Source of the DNA: Methylococcaceae bacterium
GTDB taxonomy: Bacteria > Pseudomonadota > Gammaproteobacteria > Methylococcales > Methylomonadaceae
NCBI GenBank assembly: GCA_003155565.1
Contig: PMDM01000114.1
Location: 1 to 7,715, forward strand
DNA length: 7,715 bases
Direction: 5' to 3'
Shown: positions 1-5,824 of the stretch, one piece after another
Position numbering within the stretch: position 1 is the stretch's first letter
Layout of the letters: each line of letters starts with the position of its first letter
Program-made: the position numbers and the translations under genes
Notes under the pieces: generated by a model
Databases searched by the model: none
What the model was told of the DNA's origin: nothing
Seen by the model: the letters and a program-made list of their open reading frames with translations, nothing else

Positions 1-2
1 AA

Positions 3-482
3 CCTAGTTTTAGGCAATATATTCCTGAAAATACGCTTCTCTTAGGTGCTATACCTTATACTGACTATGATGATTCGTTTTGGCTTCTTGAGCCTGATAA
101 AGTGGTTTCTATGCCGTTGTATATTAAGAAAAATCGAGTTGTTACTCTGAGAGTTCAGTTTGATACTATTCCTTTAGAAATGGAATACAAAACTGGAAAT
201 GAAATACACAAATTGAAAATAACTAATAAAAATAGCATTATTCTAAACAATATTCTTATAGATGATTTTCTTTCAAAAGATAGTAAAATTTCATTACCTA
301 CAAATAAGTCTGATGAGAGTATGTACGCATTCAAATTTAAGGTCAGCCGACAAACAAAAATATACAATTATGAGTTTGAGCGACATGTTCTAACGTATGA
401 CAGAATATTACATAACTTAATAAAACCTACTATGACAGTTATTATTGTTATTGCAATATTAACTGCAATATTAGTGGATTAG
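3..482 (+). CDS. Unknown tail-anchored protein, 5'-truncated by window edge
   Basis: The reading frame is open from base 3 to the TAG at 480-482, giving 159 visible residues, so the gene starts before the window. A GTG at 102 could start a shorter product, but no Shine-Dalgarno precedes it and coding-like sequence continues upstream (it includes DDSFWLLEPDK), so I treat the GTG as internal. I recognise no family. The visible part is polar and rich in Lys, Asn, Ile and Ser, then ends in one hydrophobic segment of about 17-20 residues (MTVIIVIAILTAILV) followed by a single Asp. This suggests a protein held in the inner membrane by its C-terminus with a cytosolic body. The gene is strikingly AT-rich compared with the dehydrogenase and ars genes downstream, consistent with horizontal acquisition. 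Function is unknown. I am confident it is coding at the level of frame length and the clean C-terminal membrane segment, but not more. Confidence 0.6.
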   Translation, partial: PSFRQYIPENTLLLGAIPYTDYDDSFWLLEPDKVVSMPLYIKKNRVVTLRVQFDTIPLEMEYKTGNEIHKLKITNKNSIILNNILIDDFLSKDSKISLPTNKSDESMYAFKFKVSRQTKIYNYEFERHVLTYDRILHNLIKPTMTVIIVIAILTAILVD

Positions 483-530
483 CCGCGCAAACATGCAGTC
501 TACCCGTATTGTTTGTATTTTGGGCGCGGC
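482..530. repeat. Inverted repeat flanking a 35-base spacer
   Basis: GCCGCGC at 482-488 is exactly matched by its reverse complement GCGCGGC at 524-530, directly after the stop codon of the AT-rich gene. The GC-rich arms stand out in an AT-rich neighbourhood. It may mark the edge of a small inserted element or form a weak stem. No T-run follows, so it is not a standard terminator. Confidence 0.35.
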
Positions 531-534
531 GTAT

Positions 535-577
535 CCACCGAATTGGTGGCTACCGAAATGGCGGGTCAAGACCCGCC
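535..577. repeat. Pair of short perfect palindromes (REP-like)
   Basis: Two hairpins stand side by side: CCACC-gaatt-GGTGG (535-549) and GGCGGGTC-aa-GACCCGCC (560-577), the latter an 8-bp perfect stem. No T-run follows. GGCGGGTC/GACCCGCC stems of this kind occur as dispersed intergenic palindromes in many proteobacterial genomes (recollection, not a search). They separate the AT-rich gene from the toxin-antitoxin relic. Confidence 0.5.
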
Positions 578-617
578 TTACAGCTAACCGACGTACAAGC
601 TTAATTTGTAACAGAGG

Positions 618-878
<261 letters not shown>

Positions 879-886
<8 letters not shown>

Positions 887-1109
887 TGAAGAATCCAAAG
901 ACGAACTAAGGCCCGAATACGATTTCGACTTTTCCAAGGCGGTGCGGGGCAAGTACTATCGCCAATTTCTTGAAAGCACGAATGTCGTTGTCCTCGACCC
1001 GGATGTCACTTCCGCATTCCACAACTCTGCGGCTGTCAATCAGGCGCTCCGAGCAATGCTCCAATTTGCCGATCAAACATCCGTCTTAACAGGGCGCTCA
1101 AACCCGTAA
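879..1109 (+). CDS. BrnA-like antitoxin, partner of the BrnT relic
   Basis: This 76-residue protein is the small partner commonly encoded directly after BrnT. ATG at 879 is preferred: GAGAG lies 8 bases upstream, and the start overlaps the end of the brnT remnant by 8 bases (ATGAATAA), the arrangement of a translationally coupled toxin-antitoxin pair. A GTG at 843 in the same frame would add 12 residues that belong to the toxin sequence in another frame. The core YDFDFSKAVRGKYYRQF, followed by STNVVVLDPDV and then SAAVNQALRAML, matches the short DFSKGxRGKYxxR...NVVVLDPDVAxxFPxxxSVNxAL family found beside BrnT toxins. Its C-terminal part probably forms the ribbon-helix-helix fold for DNA binding and dimerisation. 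In intact systems the antitoxin binds toxin and represses the operon. Here it appears orphaned and could still repress or neutralise related toxins elsewhere. Family assignment is from recognised pattern, not alignment. Confidence 0.75.
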
Positions 1110-1176
1110 GCTGAAGTGAGGTACGAAATATAACAAACTGAATTATTCATTGTTAATGAATCGACGCAAAAAGTTA

Positions 1177-2148
1177 ATGAACAAACCTAAAATTATCGTA
1201 ACCCGTAAATGGCCTGCCCTTGTAGAAGCAAGGTTACAAGAGCTTTATGACGTGCAGCTAAACGAAACCGACATCCCAATGACGGCGGATGAGCTGAAAG
1301 TCGCCTTGCAAACCGCCGATGCGCTGCTTCCGACCGTAACCGATCCGATTACCGCCGACATTCTGGGCGTACCCAACAAACGCGCCAAAATAATCGGTAA
1401 TTTTGGTGTCGGTTATAACAATATCGACATCGAAGCAGCAAAACGCGAAGGATTGGTCGTCACCAACACGCCGCATGTGCTGACTGATTGTACGGCGGAC
1501 ATTGCGATGTTGTTGCTGTTGATGTCGGCGCGGCGTGCTTCGGAAGGCGATAGGCTAGTCCGTAACCAGCAATGGACAGGCTGGCGGCCTACCCACATGC
1601 TGGGGCAAAAAGTGACAGGCAAAACGCTGGGGTTGATAGGCTTTGGACGTATTGCCCAGGCGATGGCAAGGAAAGCGCATCATGGTTTTGGCATGAAAAT
1701 TATATTTACTGACCCTTATCCACCCGCTCAAGAAATTATTGACGGGCTACAGGCAACGCAATGTGCAACGCTTGAAGAGTTATTGACGGAAGCCAATTTT
1801 GTGTCCCTGCATTGCCCCGGCGGAGAAGCCACCAAGCATTTGATTAACGAAGACCGCCTGAGACACATGCAGCCAACGGCGCACCTTATCAACACCGCCA
1901 GAGGTGATGTTGTCGATAGCAAAGCGTTAATCAGGGCATTGAAAGAACGCTGGATCGCTGGTGCAGGCCTGGATGTCTACGAAGGCGAGCCGAACATCGA
2001 CCCTGGATTCCTGGAACTCGATAACGTGGCACTATTGCCGCACTTAGGCAGCGCCACCGAAGAAACCCGTGTGGCAATGGGTAATCGAGTGCTGGATAAT
2101 ATTGCGGCTTTTTTTGCTGGGCAAGAGCCTGGGGATAGGGTTGCTTAA
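1177..2148 (+). CDS. D-2-hydroxyacid dehydrogenase (glyoxylate/hydroxypyruvate reductase type)
   Basis: Cytosolic NAD(P)H-dependent dehydrogenase interconverting 2-oxoacids and D-2-hydroxyacids, full length at 323 residues. The N- and C-terminal segments form the catalytic domain around a central Rossmann domain. Visible are the glycine motif GFGRIA (155-160, last Gly replaced by Ala as often in this family), an acidic Asp179 after the second strand (FTDPY), which favours NADH over NADPH, and the catalytic triad Arg242 (NTARGDVV), Glu271 (DVYEGEP) and His289 (LLPHLGSAT). The substrate-loop region GNFGVGYNNID is typical of glyoxylate/hydroxypyruvate reductases. ATG at 1177 is chosen because the family alignment begins at KPKIIVTRKWP. 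In-frame TTG 1150 and ATG 1156 would add 9 or 7 unneeded residues, and none of the three has a good Shine-Dalgarno. If the host is a methylotroph, a serine-cycle hydroxypyruvate reductase is possible, but specificity cannot be read from sequence. It is a single-gene unit ended by the hairpin at 2194. Confidence 0.9.
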   Translation: MNKPKIIVTRKWPALVEARLQELYDVQLNETDIPMTADELKVALQTADALLPTVTDPITADILGVPNKRAKIIGNFGVGYNNIDIEAAKREGLVVTNTPHVLTDCTADIAMLLLLMSARRASEGDRLVRNQQWTGWRPTHMLGQKVTGKTLGLIGFGRIAQAMARKAHHGFGMKIIFTDPYPPAQEIIDGLQATQCATLEELLTEANFVSLHCPGGEATKHLINEDRLRHMQPTAHLINTARGDVVDSKALIRALKERWIAGAGLDVYEGEPNIDPGFLELDNVALLPHLGSATEETRVAMGNRVLDNIAAFFAGQEPGDRVA

Positions 2149-2193
2149 CCATCGCCTGTAAACTTAGGTGATGTAATCCCTTATCCTTTGCAG

Positions 2194-2232
2194 GTAGAGG
2201 CGCAAAATCTTGCGTCTCTACGGATATTTTTT
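2194..2232 (+). terminator. Hairpin plus T-run after the dehydrogenase
   Basis: The arms GTAGAGGCGCAA (2194-2205) and TTGCGTCTCTAC (2210-2221) form a 12-bp stem (one G-U in RNA) with a 4-base loop, followed by GGATATTTTTT. This works as an intrinsic terminator 45 bases after the dehydrogenase stop. The stem also resembles a dispersed GTAGAGACGCAA palindrome family known from many bacterial genomes, so it may be a repeat recruited as a terminator. Confidence 0.6.
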
Positions 2233-2245
2233 CTCCTCACCCCGG

Positions 2246-2265
2246 CCCTCTCCAGCAGGAGAGGG
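2246..2265. repeat. CCCTCTCC/GGAGAGGG palindrome (REP-like)
   Basis: A perfect 8-bp stem with an AGCA loop lies 10 bases beyond the stop of the minus-strand RRM gene, preceded on the plus strand by CTCACCCCGG. This composition is typical of dispersed intergenic palindromes. On the minus strand it is followed by an A-rich, not T-rich, tract, so it would not be a standard Rho-independent terminator, though it could block 3' exonucleases on the RRM mRNA. Confidence 0.5.
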
Positions 2266-2275
2266 AGTTGGATGC

Positions 2276-2539
2276 TTAACGTCTACCGCCTCTTACCGCA
2301 CTAACGTCTTCAAATTTGACTTTCAAGGGCTTGCCGCAGTATAGGTTGCCATCTAGGCCAGCAATAGCTGCCCTGGCTTCATGGCCTTCCATCCCAATAA
2401 AACCGAAGCCCCTGCACTTACCGCTAAAAATATCTGCGATAAGTTGTATGGAACGAACTTTTCCGTATTGAGCAAATAAGGTTGTTACTGTTTCTTCTGT
2501 GGCATCGCTAGGCAAGTTGCCTACAAATAATCGTTTCAA
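2276..2539 (-). CDS. Small RRM-domain RNA-binding protein
   Basis: An 87-residue protein that is essentially one RNA recognition motif: RNP2 is LFVGNL (residues 4-9) and RNP1 is RGFGFIGM (43-50), with aromatic residues Phe5, Phe45 and Phe47 where RRMs stack on RNA bases. It ends in a very short basic tail (RGGRR), the remnant of the Gly/Arg tail seen in cold-inducible cyanobacterial Rbp proteins. It binds single-stranded RNA in the cytosol and probably acts as an RNA chaperone. Targets are unknown. The start is TTG (2537-2539): the frame has a stop two codons upstream, and AGGA (2548-2551) sits 8 bases before the TTG. An ATG nearby (2543-2545 on this strand) is out of frame. It lies 92 bases downstream of the cold-shock gene on the same strand, so the two may be cotranscribed or share cold control. 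A TTATATT sequence in the gap might also give it its own promoter. Confidence 0.88.
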   Translation of the reverse strand: MKRLFVGNLPSDATEETVTTLFAQYGKVRSIQLIADIFSGKCRGFGFIGMEGHEARAAIAGLDGNLYCGKPLKVKFEDVSAVRGGRR

Positions 2540-2595
2540 GTGTCATGTCCTAAATATAAGAGTGAGTTGGATTGCGTAACCAACGAGGTGTGATT

Positions 2596-2618
2596 TAAGC
2601 CCACTAAACTTGGGCTTA
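2596..2618 (-). other. Intercistronic hairpin between csp and RRM genes
   Basis: TAAGCCCA (2596-2603) and TGGGCTTA (2611-2618) form a perfect 8-bp stem with a 7-base loop, 13 bases past the cold-shock stop codon. On the minus strand it is followed by AAATCAC, not a T-run, so complete termination is unlikely. It may stabilise the cold-shock mRNA 3' end or partly attenuate read-through into the RRM gene. Confidence 0.45.
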
Positions 2619-2631
2619 TATAAAAACCGCT

Positions 2632-2838
2632 TTAGGCTGGGACTACGTTGCTAGCTTGGGGGCCTTTAGCACCAGATTCTACTTCGTATTTGACTGCTTG
2701 GCCTTCAGCCAGCGTCCGAAAGTCACCTTGACTGGCGATAGCAGAAAAATGTACAAATACATCAGGGCTACCATCACTAGGTGATATAAAACCAAAACCT
2801 TTGGCTTCGTTAAACCACTTTACTGTACCAGTTGCCAT
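2632..2838 (-). CDS. Cold-shock domain protein, CspA family
   Basis: A 68-residue single cold-shock domain, the normal length for the family. It forms a five-stranded beta-barrel that binds single-stranded RNA/DNA and melts mRNA secondary structure. Sequence signs are the N-terminal [16 protein letters not shown] with RNP1 KGFGFI (13-18), RNP2 VFVHF (27-31), and the C-terminal ending [13 protein letters not shown] at 2838 is supported by AGGAAG 4 bases upstream on the minus strand. A run of three acidic or polar residues between the RNP motifs (DGSPD) is as in other Csp proteins. The gene is first in a possible two-gene unit with the RRM gene. The leader upstream is long and structured (see 2839-3017), as is usual for cold-induced csp genes, but whether this paralogue is actually cold-induced cannot be seen. 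Confidence 0.95.
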   Translation of the reverse strand: MATGTVKWFNEAKGFGFISPSDGSPDVFVHFSAIASQGDFRTLAEGQAVKYEVESGAKGPQASNVVPA

Positions 2839-3017
2839 ATTACTTCCTCATGCCATTGGCATAAATAAATCATTAGTGTTTGATTGCTAACCATACCAGG
2901 CAGAGAAGGGGGAAACGCTTGGATTTTCTGAAAGTACCGATCAACACGCAAGGTTTAAATGGAAGAATTTTGCCAAACGTAAACGCCTGATTTTCTTCCA
3001 TTCATCATCTCATTATA
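2839..3017 (-). promoter_or_regulatory. Long structured leader and putative promoter of the cold-shock gene
   Basis: On the minus strand TATAAT (3017-3012) could be a -10 box, though no convincing -35 is seen. It would give a leader of about 165-170 nt, comparable to the ~160-nt leader of E. coli cspA. Near its 5' end AATGGAAGAA pairs perfectly with TTCTTCCATT (2958-2967 with 2993-3002, 25-base loop). Immediately upstream of the Shine-Dalgarno, ATGCC-att-GGCAT (2850-2862) forms a small hairpin. One arm (TGCCA) can alternatively pair with TGGCA overlapping the start codon (2837-2833). The stems are seen in the sequence. The promoter and any switching are inference. Confidence 0.45.
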
Positions 3018-3115
3018 ATGACTAACCTCCAGGATAGCTATTGAAATATTCTTATTCCGATTAAACATAAGGGTGTTGGAGGGCAAAGAAAGGCAAACGG
3101 CGGAAATTTTTGCAG

Positions 3116-3126
3116 TGCTATATAAT
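3116..3126 (+). promoter_or_regulatory. arsR: Possible extended -10 of the arsR promoter
   Basis: TGCTATATAAT contains both a TATAAT and a TGn-TATATA extended -10 arrangement, about 138 bases before arsR. No -35 box is recognisable at the usual distance, so this is a weak call. Confidence 0.3.
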
Positions 3127-3187
3127 TTAGCTGGGTTCGGTATTTAGCGTACTTTGTTTCATTATTTATCGGTTACCCTTAGGGCAA

Positions 3188-3206
3188 AACACAGCAATTT
3201 TGTGTT
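3188..3206 (+). promoter_or_regulatory. Inverted repeat in the arsR leader
   Basis: AACACA (3188-3193) and TGTGTT (3201-3206) are perfect inverted arms with a 7-base spacer, 58 bases before arsR. It could be an operator or RNA stem. It does not match the ATATTCG repeat in front of arsC, so the two are unlikely to bind the same protein. The rest of the 425-base gap upstream of arsR holds the csp leader and AT-rich sequence with no gene. Confidence 0.25.
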
Positions 3207-3263
3207 ATTGCGCTCAGTTTTTTGAAACACCACCACACAAAAAGCAATGGATCACCTTAAAAA

Positions 3264-3614
3264 ATGACCCCAACAACACTGTTCAAATGCCTTGCCGATG
3301 AAACACGCTTGCGTTGTATGGTCTTGCTGCATAAAGAAGGCAAGTTATGCGTGTGCGAACTTACTCATGCGCTTGATATGTTGCAACCCAAAATTTCTCG
3401 CCATCTTGCCCAGTTACGGCAATGTAACCTGTTGCTAGATAGCCGCGAAGGGCAGTGGGTGTATTACCAAATCAATCCTGCGTTACCTGCTTGGGTGTTC
3501 GATATTTTGGATGTGACTGCGAAAGAGCTAGGCGGTGAGCATAAGCAACAAAAAGATGCTGATAGATTGCAAACGATGGAAGGCCGTCCTGAGATGAAAA
3601 GATGCTGTAACTAA
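3264..3614 (+). CDS. arsR: ArsR-family arsenic-responsive repressor
   Basis: A 116-residue winged-helix repressor of the ArsR/SmtB family that binds its operator as a dimer and releases it on binding arsenite or antimonite. Residues 3-20 (PTTLFKCLADETRLRCMV) form the first helices. The metalloid-site motif LCVCEL carries Cys29 and Cys31, as in E. coli ArsR, and Cys9 and Cys18 are further candidates. The recognition helix is QPKISRHLAQLRQCNLL, and the beta-wing is REGQWVYYQIN. A C-terminal vicinal pair Cys114-Cys115 (KRCCN) is an extra possible As(III) ligand, seen in several ArsR variants. ATG 3264 is the only sensible start; the Shine-Dalgarno is poor (GGA 14 bases upstream). It heads an arsR-arsC-acr3 operon, with 55 bases between arsR and arsC containing a likely operator, so expression should be induced by arsenite. 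Confidence 0.93.
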   Translation: MTPTTLFKCLADETRLRCMVLLHKEGKLCVCELTHALDMLQPKISRHLAQLRQCNLLLDSREGQWVYYQINPALPAWVFDILDVTAKELGGEHKQQKDADRLQTMEGRPEMKRCCN

Positions 3615-3628
3615 TCTTTTTGGCTATA

Positions 3629-3648
3629 ATATTCGCTTATACGAATAT
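3629..3648 (+). promoter_or_regulatory. Likely ArsR operator between arsR and arsC
   Basis: ATATTCG-cttata-CGAATAT is a perfect 7-6-7 inverted repeat, the size and composition expected of an ArsR dimer site. It overlaps the end of a TATAAT (3625-3630) that could be an internal -10, so bound repressor would block arsC-acr3 transcription from there. It starts 15 bases after arsR and ends 21 bases before arsC. No -35 is obvious. The operator role is inferred from position and symmetry. Confidence 0.6.
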
Positions 3649-3669
3649 ATAAATATAGTAGAGGATATC

Positions 3670-4146
3670 ATGTTAAACATCTTGATTTTATGTACGGGGA
3701 ATTCATGCCGCAGTATTTTAGGCGAGGCGTTAATTAACCACCTGGCAGGAGACCGGTTTCGGGCCTTCTCCGCAGGCAGCCATCCAACTGGGAAGGTAAA
3801 TCCTAATGCGCTTGCTACCTTAGTGCGTAACAGTATTCCGACGGAAGGTTTTACCAGTCAATCCTGGGATGAATTCGCGGACATAAAAATTGATATTGCC
3901 ATTACTGTGTGCGACCAAGCGGCGGGGGAAGTGTGTCCGGTCTATCTAAACAACGCGATAAGGGCGCATTGGGGGCTACCTGACCCCGCCCACGTAATCG
4001 GCACGAATGAAGAAATCACCAAAGCGTTTCAAGCCACTTACGATGCGCTCTCCGTCAGAATTCACAAAATGCTGGCGTTGCCGATAGAAGATATGGACAG
4101 TGCCGATATTACAAAGGCATTGAATGAGATTGGTAGCCAATCATGA
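3670..4146 (+). CDS. arsC: Arsenate reductase, LMW-phosphatase fold, thioredoxin-type
   Basis: Cytosolic enzyme reducing arsenate to arsenite so that it can be exported. The 158 residues begin with the P-loop of the low-molecular-weight tyrosine phosphatase fold, CTGNSCRS, with nucleophile Cys8 and Arg14 (CX5R). Cys81 and Cys89 (TVCDQAAGEVCP) match the redox pair that relays the disulfide in the S. aureus/B. subtilis-type ArsC, implying regeneration by thioredoxin/thioredoxin reductase. Asp105 in GLPDPA is the general acid. Family length is ~130-140, so there is a modest C-terminal extension of about 20 residues (PIEDMDSADITKALNEIG). ATG 3670 has AGAGGA 5 bases upstream. The stop overlaps the acr3 start (ATGA at 4143-4146), so the two are translationally coupled. 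No glutaredoxin-type ArsC features are present. Confidence 0.93.
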   Translation: MLNILILCTGNSCRSILGEALINHLAGDRFRAFSAGSHPTGKVNPNALATLVRNSIPTEGFTSQSWDEFADIKIDIAITVCDQAAGEVCPVYLNNAIRAHWGLPDPAHVIGTNEEITKAFQATYDALSVRIHKMLALPIEDMDSADITKALNEIGSQS

Positions 4147-5189
4147 GTGGCAAGCCGTCTGCCATAGGCTTTTTTGAGCGCTACTTAACGGTTTGGGTGC
4201 TGCTCTGTATCGCTGCTGGTATCGTTTTGGGGCAGATTCTTCCTGACTTTTTTCAAGCTGTCGGGCGCATGGAAATCGCTAAGGTCAATCTGCCCGTTGG
4301 GTTGCTGATCTGGATTATGATTATCCCGATGCTGGTGAAAGTGGATTTCACGGCATTGCATGAGGTACGCCAACATATGCGCGGGATCGGCGTGACGCTG
4401 TTCGTGAACTGGCTGGTCAAGCCATTCTCGATGGCATTCCTCGGCTGGTTGTTTATCCGCAACCTGTTTGCCCCCATGCTGCCTGTTGACCAGCTTGACA
4501 GCTACATTGCCGGGTTAATCTTACTGGCCGCTGCGCCCTGTACGGCGATGGTGTTTGTGTGGAGCAGGCTCACCAACGGCGATCCGCTTTTCACGCTCTC
4601 ACAAGTCGCATTGAACGATGCCATCATGGTTGTGGCCTTCGCGCCTTTGGTTGCATTTTTGCTGGGCATTTCGGCCATTACCGTGCCGTGGGCGACGCTC
4701 ATTACGTCGGTAGTGCTATACATTGTGATCCCGGTGATTATTGCCCAACTCTGGCGTAAGTGGCTGTTAGTCAAGGGGCAAGCGGTTTTCGATGCAGCTA
4801 TGATAAAGATCGGGCCATGGTCGATTACGGCTTTACTGGCAACCCTGGTGCTACTCTTCGCTTTTCAGGGAGAAGCCATCTTGAAACAACCGCTGGTTAT
4901 TGCCCTGTTGGCTGTGCCGATCCTGATACAAGTGTTTTTCAACTCAGGCTTGGCCTACTGGTTGAACCGCGCCGTAGGCGAAAAACACAACATCGCCAGT
5001 CCATCAGCCTTGATTGGAGCGTCCAACTTCTTCGAACTGGCGGTTGCCGCGGCTATTAGCCTGTTTGGTTTTCACTCAGGGGCTGCACTCGCCACCGTGG
5101 TCGGTGTCCTGATCGAAGTGCCAGCAATGCTGCTGGTTGTCCGGGTTGTGAATGCTTCGAAAGGCTGGTACGAGCGATCACCAGCTTGA
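4143..5189 (+). CDS. acr3: Arsenite efflux permease, ACR3 family
   Basis: Inner-membrane arsenite exporter of the ACR3 family (BART superfamily), 348 residues, about ten hydrophobic membrane segments, driven by the proton motive force. The N-terminal RYLTVWVLLCIAAGIVLGQ and LPVGLLIWIMIIPMLVKVDF are hallmark ACR3 sequences. Cys133 in AAAPCTAMVFVWS corresponds to the essential membrane Cys (Cys129 in Alkaliphilus Acr3), and Glu325 in LIEVPAML corresponds to the conserved late-helix Glu. NWLVKPFSM and GASNFFELAVA are also typical. Length is normal and no lesions are seen. ATG 4143 overlaps the arsC stop in ATGA, so no separate Shine-Dalgarno is needed, and it is the last gene of the operon. Nothing for ArsH, ArsD/ArsA or ArsM follows. 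A weak terminator lies ~140 bases downstream. Confidence 0.95.
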   Translation: MSGKPSAIGFFERYLTVWVLLCIAAGIVLGQILPDFFQAVGRMEIAKVNLPVGLLIWIMIIPMLVKVDFTALHEVRQHMRGIGVTLFVNWLVKPFSMAFLGWLFIRNLFAPMLPVDQLDSYIAGLILLAAAPCTAMVFVWSRLTNGDPLFTLSQVALNDAIMVVAFAPLVAFLLGISAITVPWATLITSVVLYIVIPVIIAQLWRKWLLVKGQAVFDAAMIKIGPWSITALLATLVLLFAFQGEAILKQPLVIALLAVPILIQVFFNSGLAYWLNRAVGEKHNIASPSALIGASNFFELAVAAAISLFGFHSGAALATVVGVLIEVPAMLLVVRVVNASKGWYERSPA

Positions 5190-5326
5190 TCGCAAGAGAT
5201 TGATTTTGTAAGCCAACGGCAAACTGAATATTTTGTAAAATCCGCCACTGATCCTGCGCTAAAACCACCGCCTGTTATATTGATTAACCGCTTGATAACC
5301 TTTAAATCAGCAAAAATAGATTATTT

Positions 5327-5348
5327 AGTACGGTAGAGTACTTTTTTT
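5327..5348 (+). terminator. Weak candidate terminator after the ars operon
   Basis: AGTAC (5327-5331) and GTACT (5338-5342) form a 5-bp stem with a 6-base loop running into seven T (5342-5348). The stem is short and AT-rich, so termination strength is doubtful. The gap 5190-5537 (348 bases) otherwise holds no gene I can support, only this hairpin and the inverted repeat at 5409. Confidence 0.35.
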
Positions 5349-5408
5349 GCTAGTGGCAGACTCCAGTCCACTTCCCAATAACATCGACAAAGCGCTGTAA
5401 CAGAATTT

Positions 5409-5433
5409 TTTATATCTTATTAACAGATATAAA
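5409..5433 (+). promoter_or_regulatory. Perfect 9-bp inverted repeat upstream of first yezD
   Basis: TTTATATCT (5409-5417) and AGATATAAA (5425-5433) are perfect inverted arms with a 7-base spacer, about 105 bases before the first yezD. A loose TTAACA (5420-5425) / TAATAT (5441-5446) pair with a 15-base spacer could be a promoter, in which case the repeat would overlap its -35 as an operator. The second yezD lacks this repeat. Confidence 0.4.
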
Positions 5434-5537
5434 TATCGAATAATATTGTTTAATAAAAACATACATCTGCCTTAAGATTTTGCATAGAAAAGAGCGGTTG
5501 CTAATTCCAAAAACAGATAAGTGCAGGAGTGATTTGA

Positions 5538-5732
5538 ATGGGTCTTGAAACGAGAAAATTCGATAAAGAACAGCCAGTGACTGATATCGCAAATCAGATT
5601 GCTATTGCATTGCAAGGGATTCGCTTTGGCTCGGTTGAAATTATTGTCCACGAAAGCAAGGTGGTACAAATCGAGCGGAAGGAAAAGCTGCGCTTCGACA
5701 GGAATTCTAGTCTCGATAGGGCTTCACTATAA
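5538..5732 (+). CDS. yezD: YezD-family small protein (DUF2292), copy 1
   Basis: A 64-residue cytosolic protein of the YezD/DUF2292 family. The core ALQGIRFGSVEIIVHESKVV followed by QIERKEKLRF matches the family signature (IRxGSVxIxIHxxKxVQIExxEKxRF), which predicts a small alpha-beta fold. No enzymatic activity or ligand is established. The family is widespread as single small genes, often near anion-transport genes, and here it directly precedes a porin. ATG 5538 has GGAG (5526-5529 region) about 9 bases upstream. The C-terminus (RNSSLDRASL) differs from that of copy 2 (KPLFPV), whereas the core of the two copies is nearly identical from GIRFGSVEI to KLRFD. It probably heads a cassette with the truncated porin at 5825. 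Confidence 0.85.
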   Translation: MGLETRKFDKEQPVTDIANQIAIALQGIRFGSVEIIVHESKVVQIERKEKLRFDRNSSLDRASL

Positions 5733-5734
5733 AA

Positions 5735-5807
5735 TTCTACCGTAAAAACGGCGAATAACAACAATAGCTATTTGTAAAGACTGACCGGATCACCGGAAGT
5801 TTCACAT
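5735..5807 (+). promoter_or_regulatory. Conserved leader element between yezD and porin, copy 1
   Basis: Two blocks are conserved with copy 2: TTCTACCGTAAAAACGGCGA (from 5735; CCGT-aaaa-ACGG stem at 5740-5751) and CTGACCGGATCACCGGAAGT (from 5781, continuing TTCACAT to 5807) with ACCGGA repeated at an 8-base period. The sequence between the blocks is not conserved. Conservation outside coding sequence suggests a regulatory site or mRNA element controlling the porin. Confidence 0.5.
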
Positions 5808-5824
5808 TTTTTGAGGGTTAAAAT

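Noticed and set aside
3045..3067. Possible degenerate second ArsR site (ATATTC...CGATTAA) upstream of arsR
   Set aside because: Only part of one arm matches and the spacer is 5 rather than 6 bases; not distinguishable from chance in AT-rich sequence.
3247..3267. Six-codon mini-ORF (MDHLKK) whose TGA overlaps the arsR ATG in an ATGA
   Set aside because: It has no Shine-Dalgarno and is too short to support as coding; coupling into arsR is possible but cannot be distinguished from chance.
4559..5059. Alternative plus-strand frames inside acr3
   Set aside because: They overlap a full-length, motif-complete ACR3 permease and show no family features of their own.
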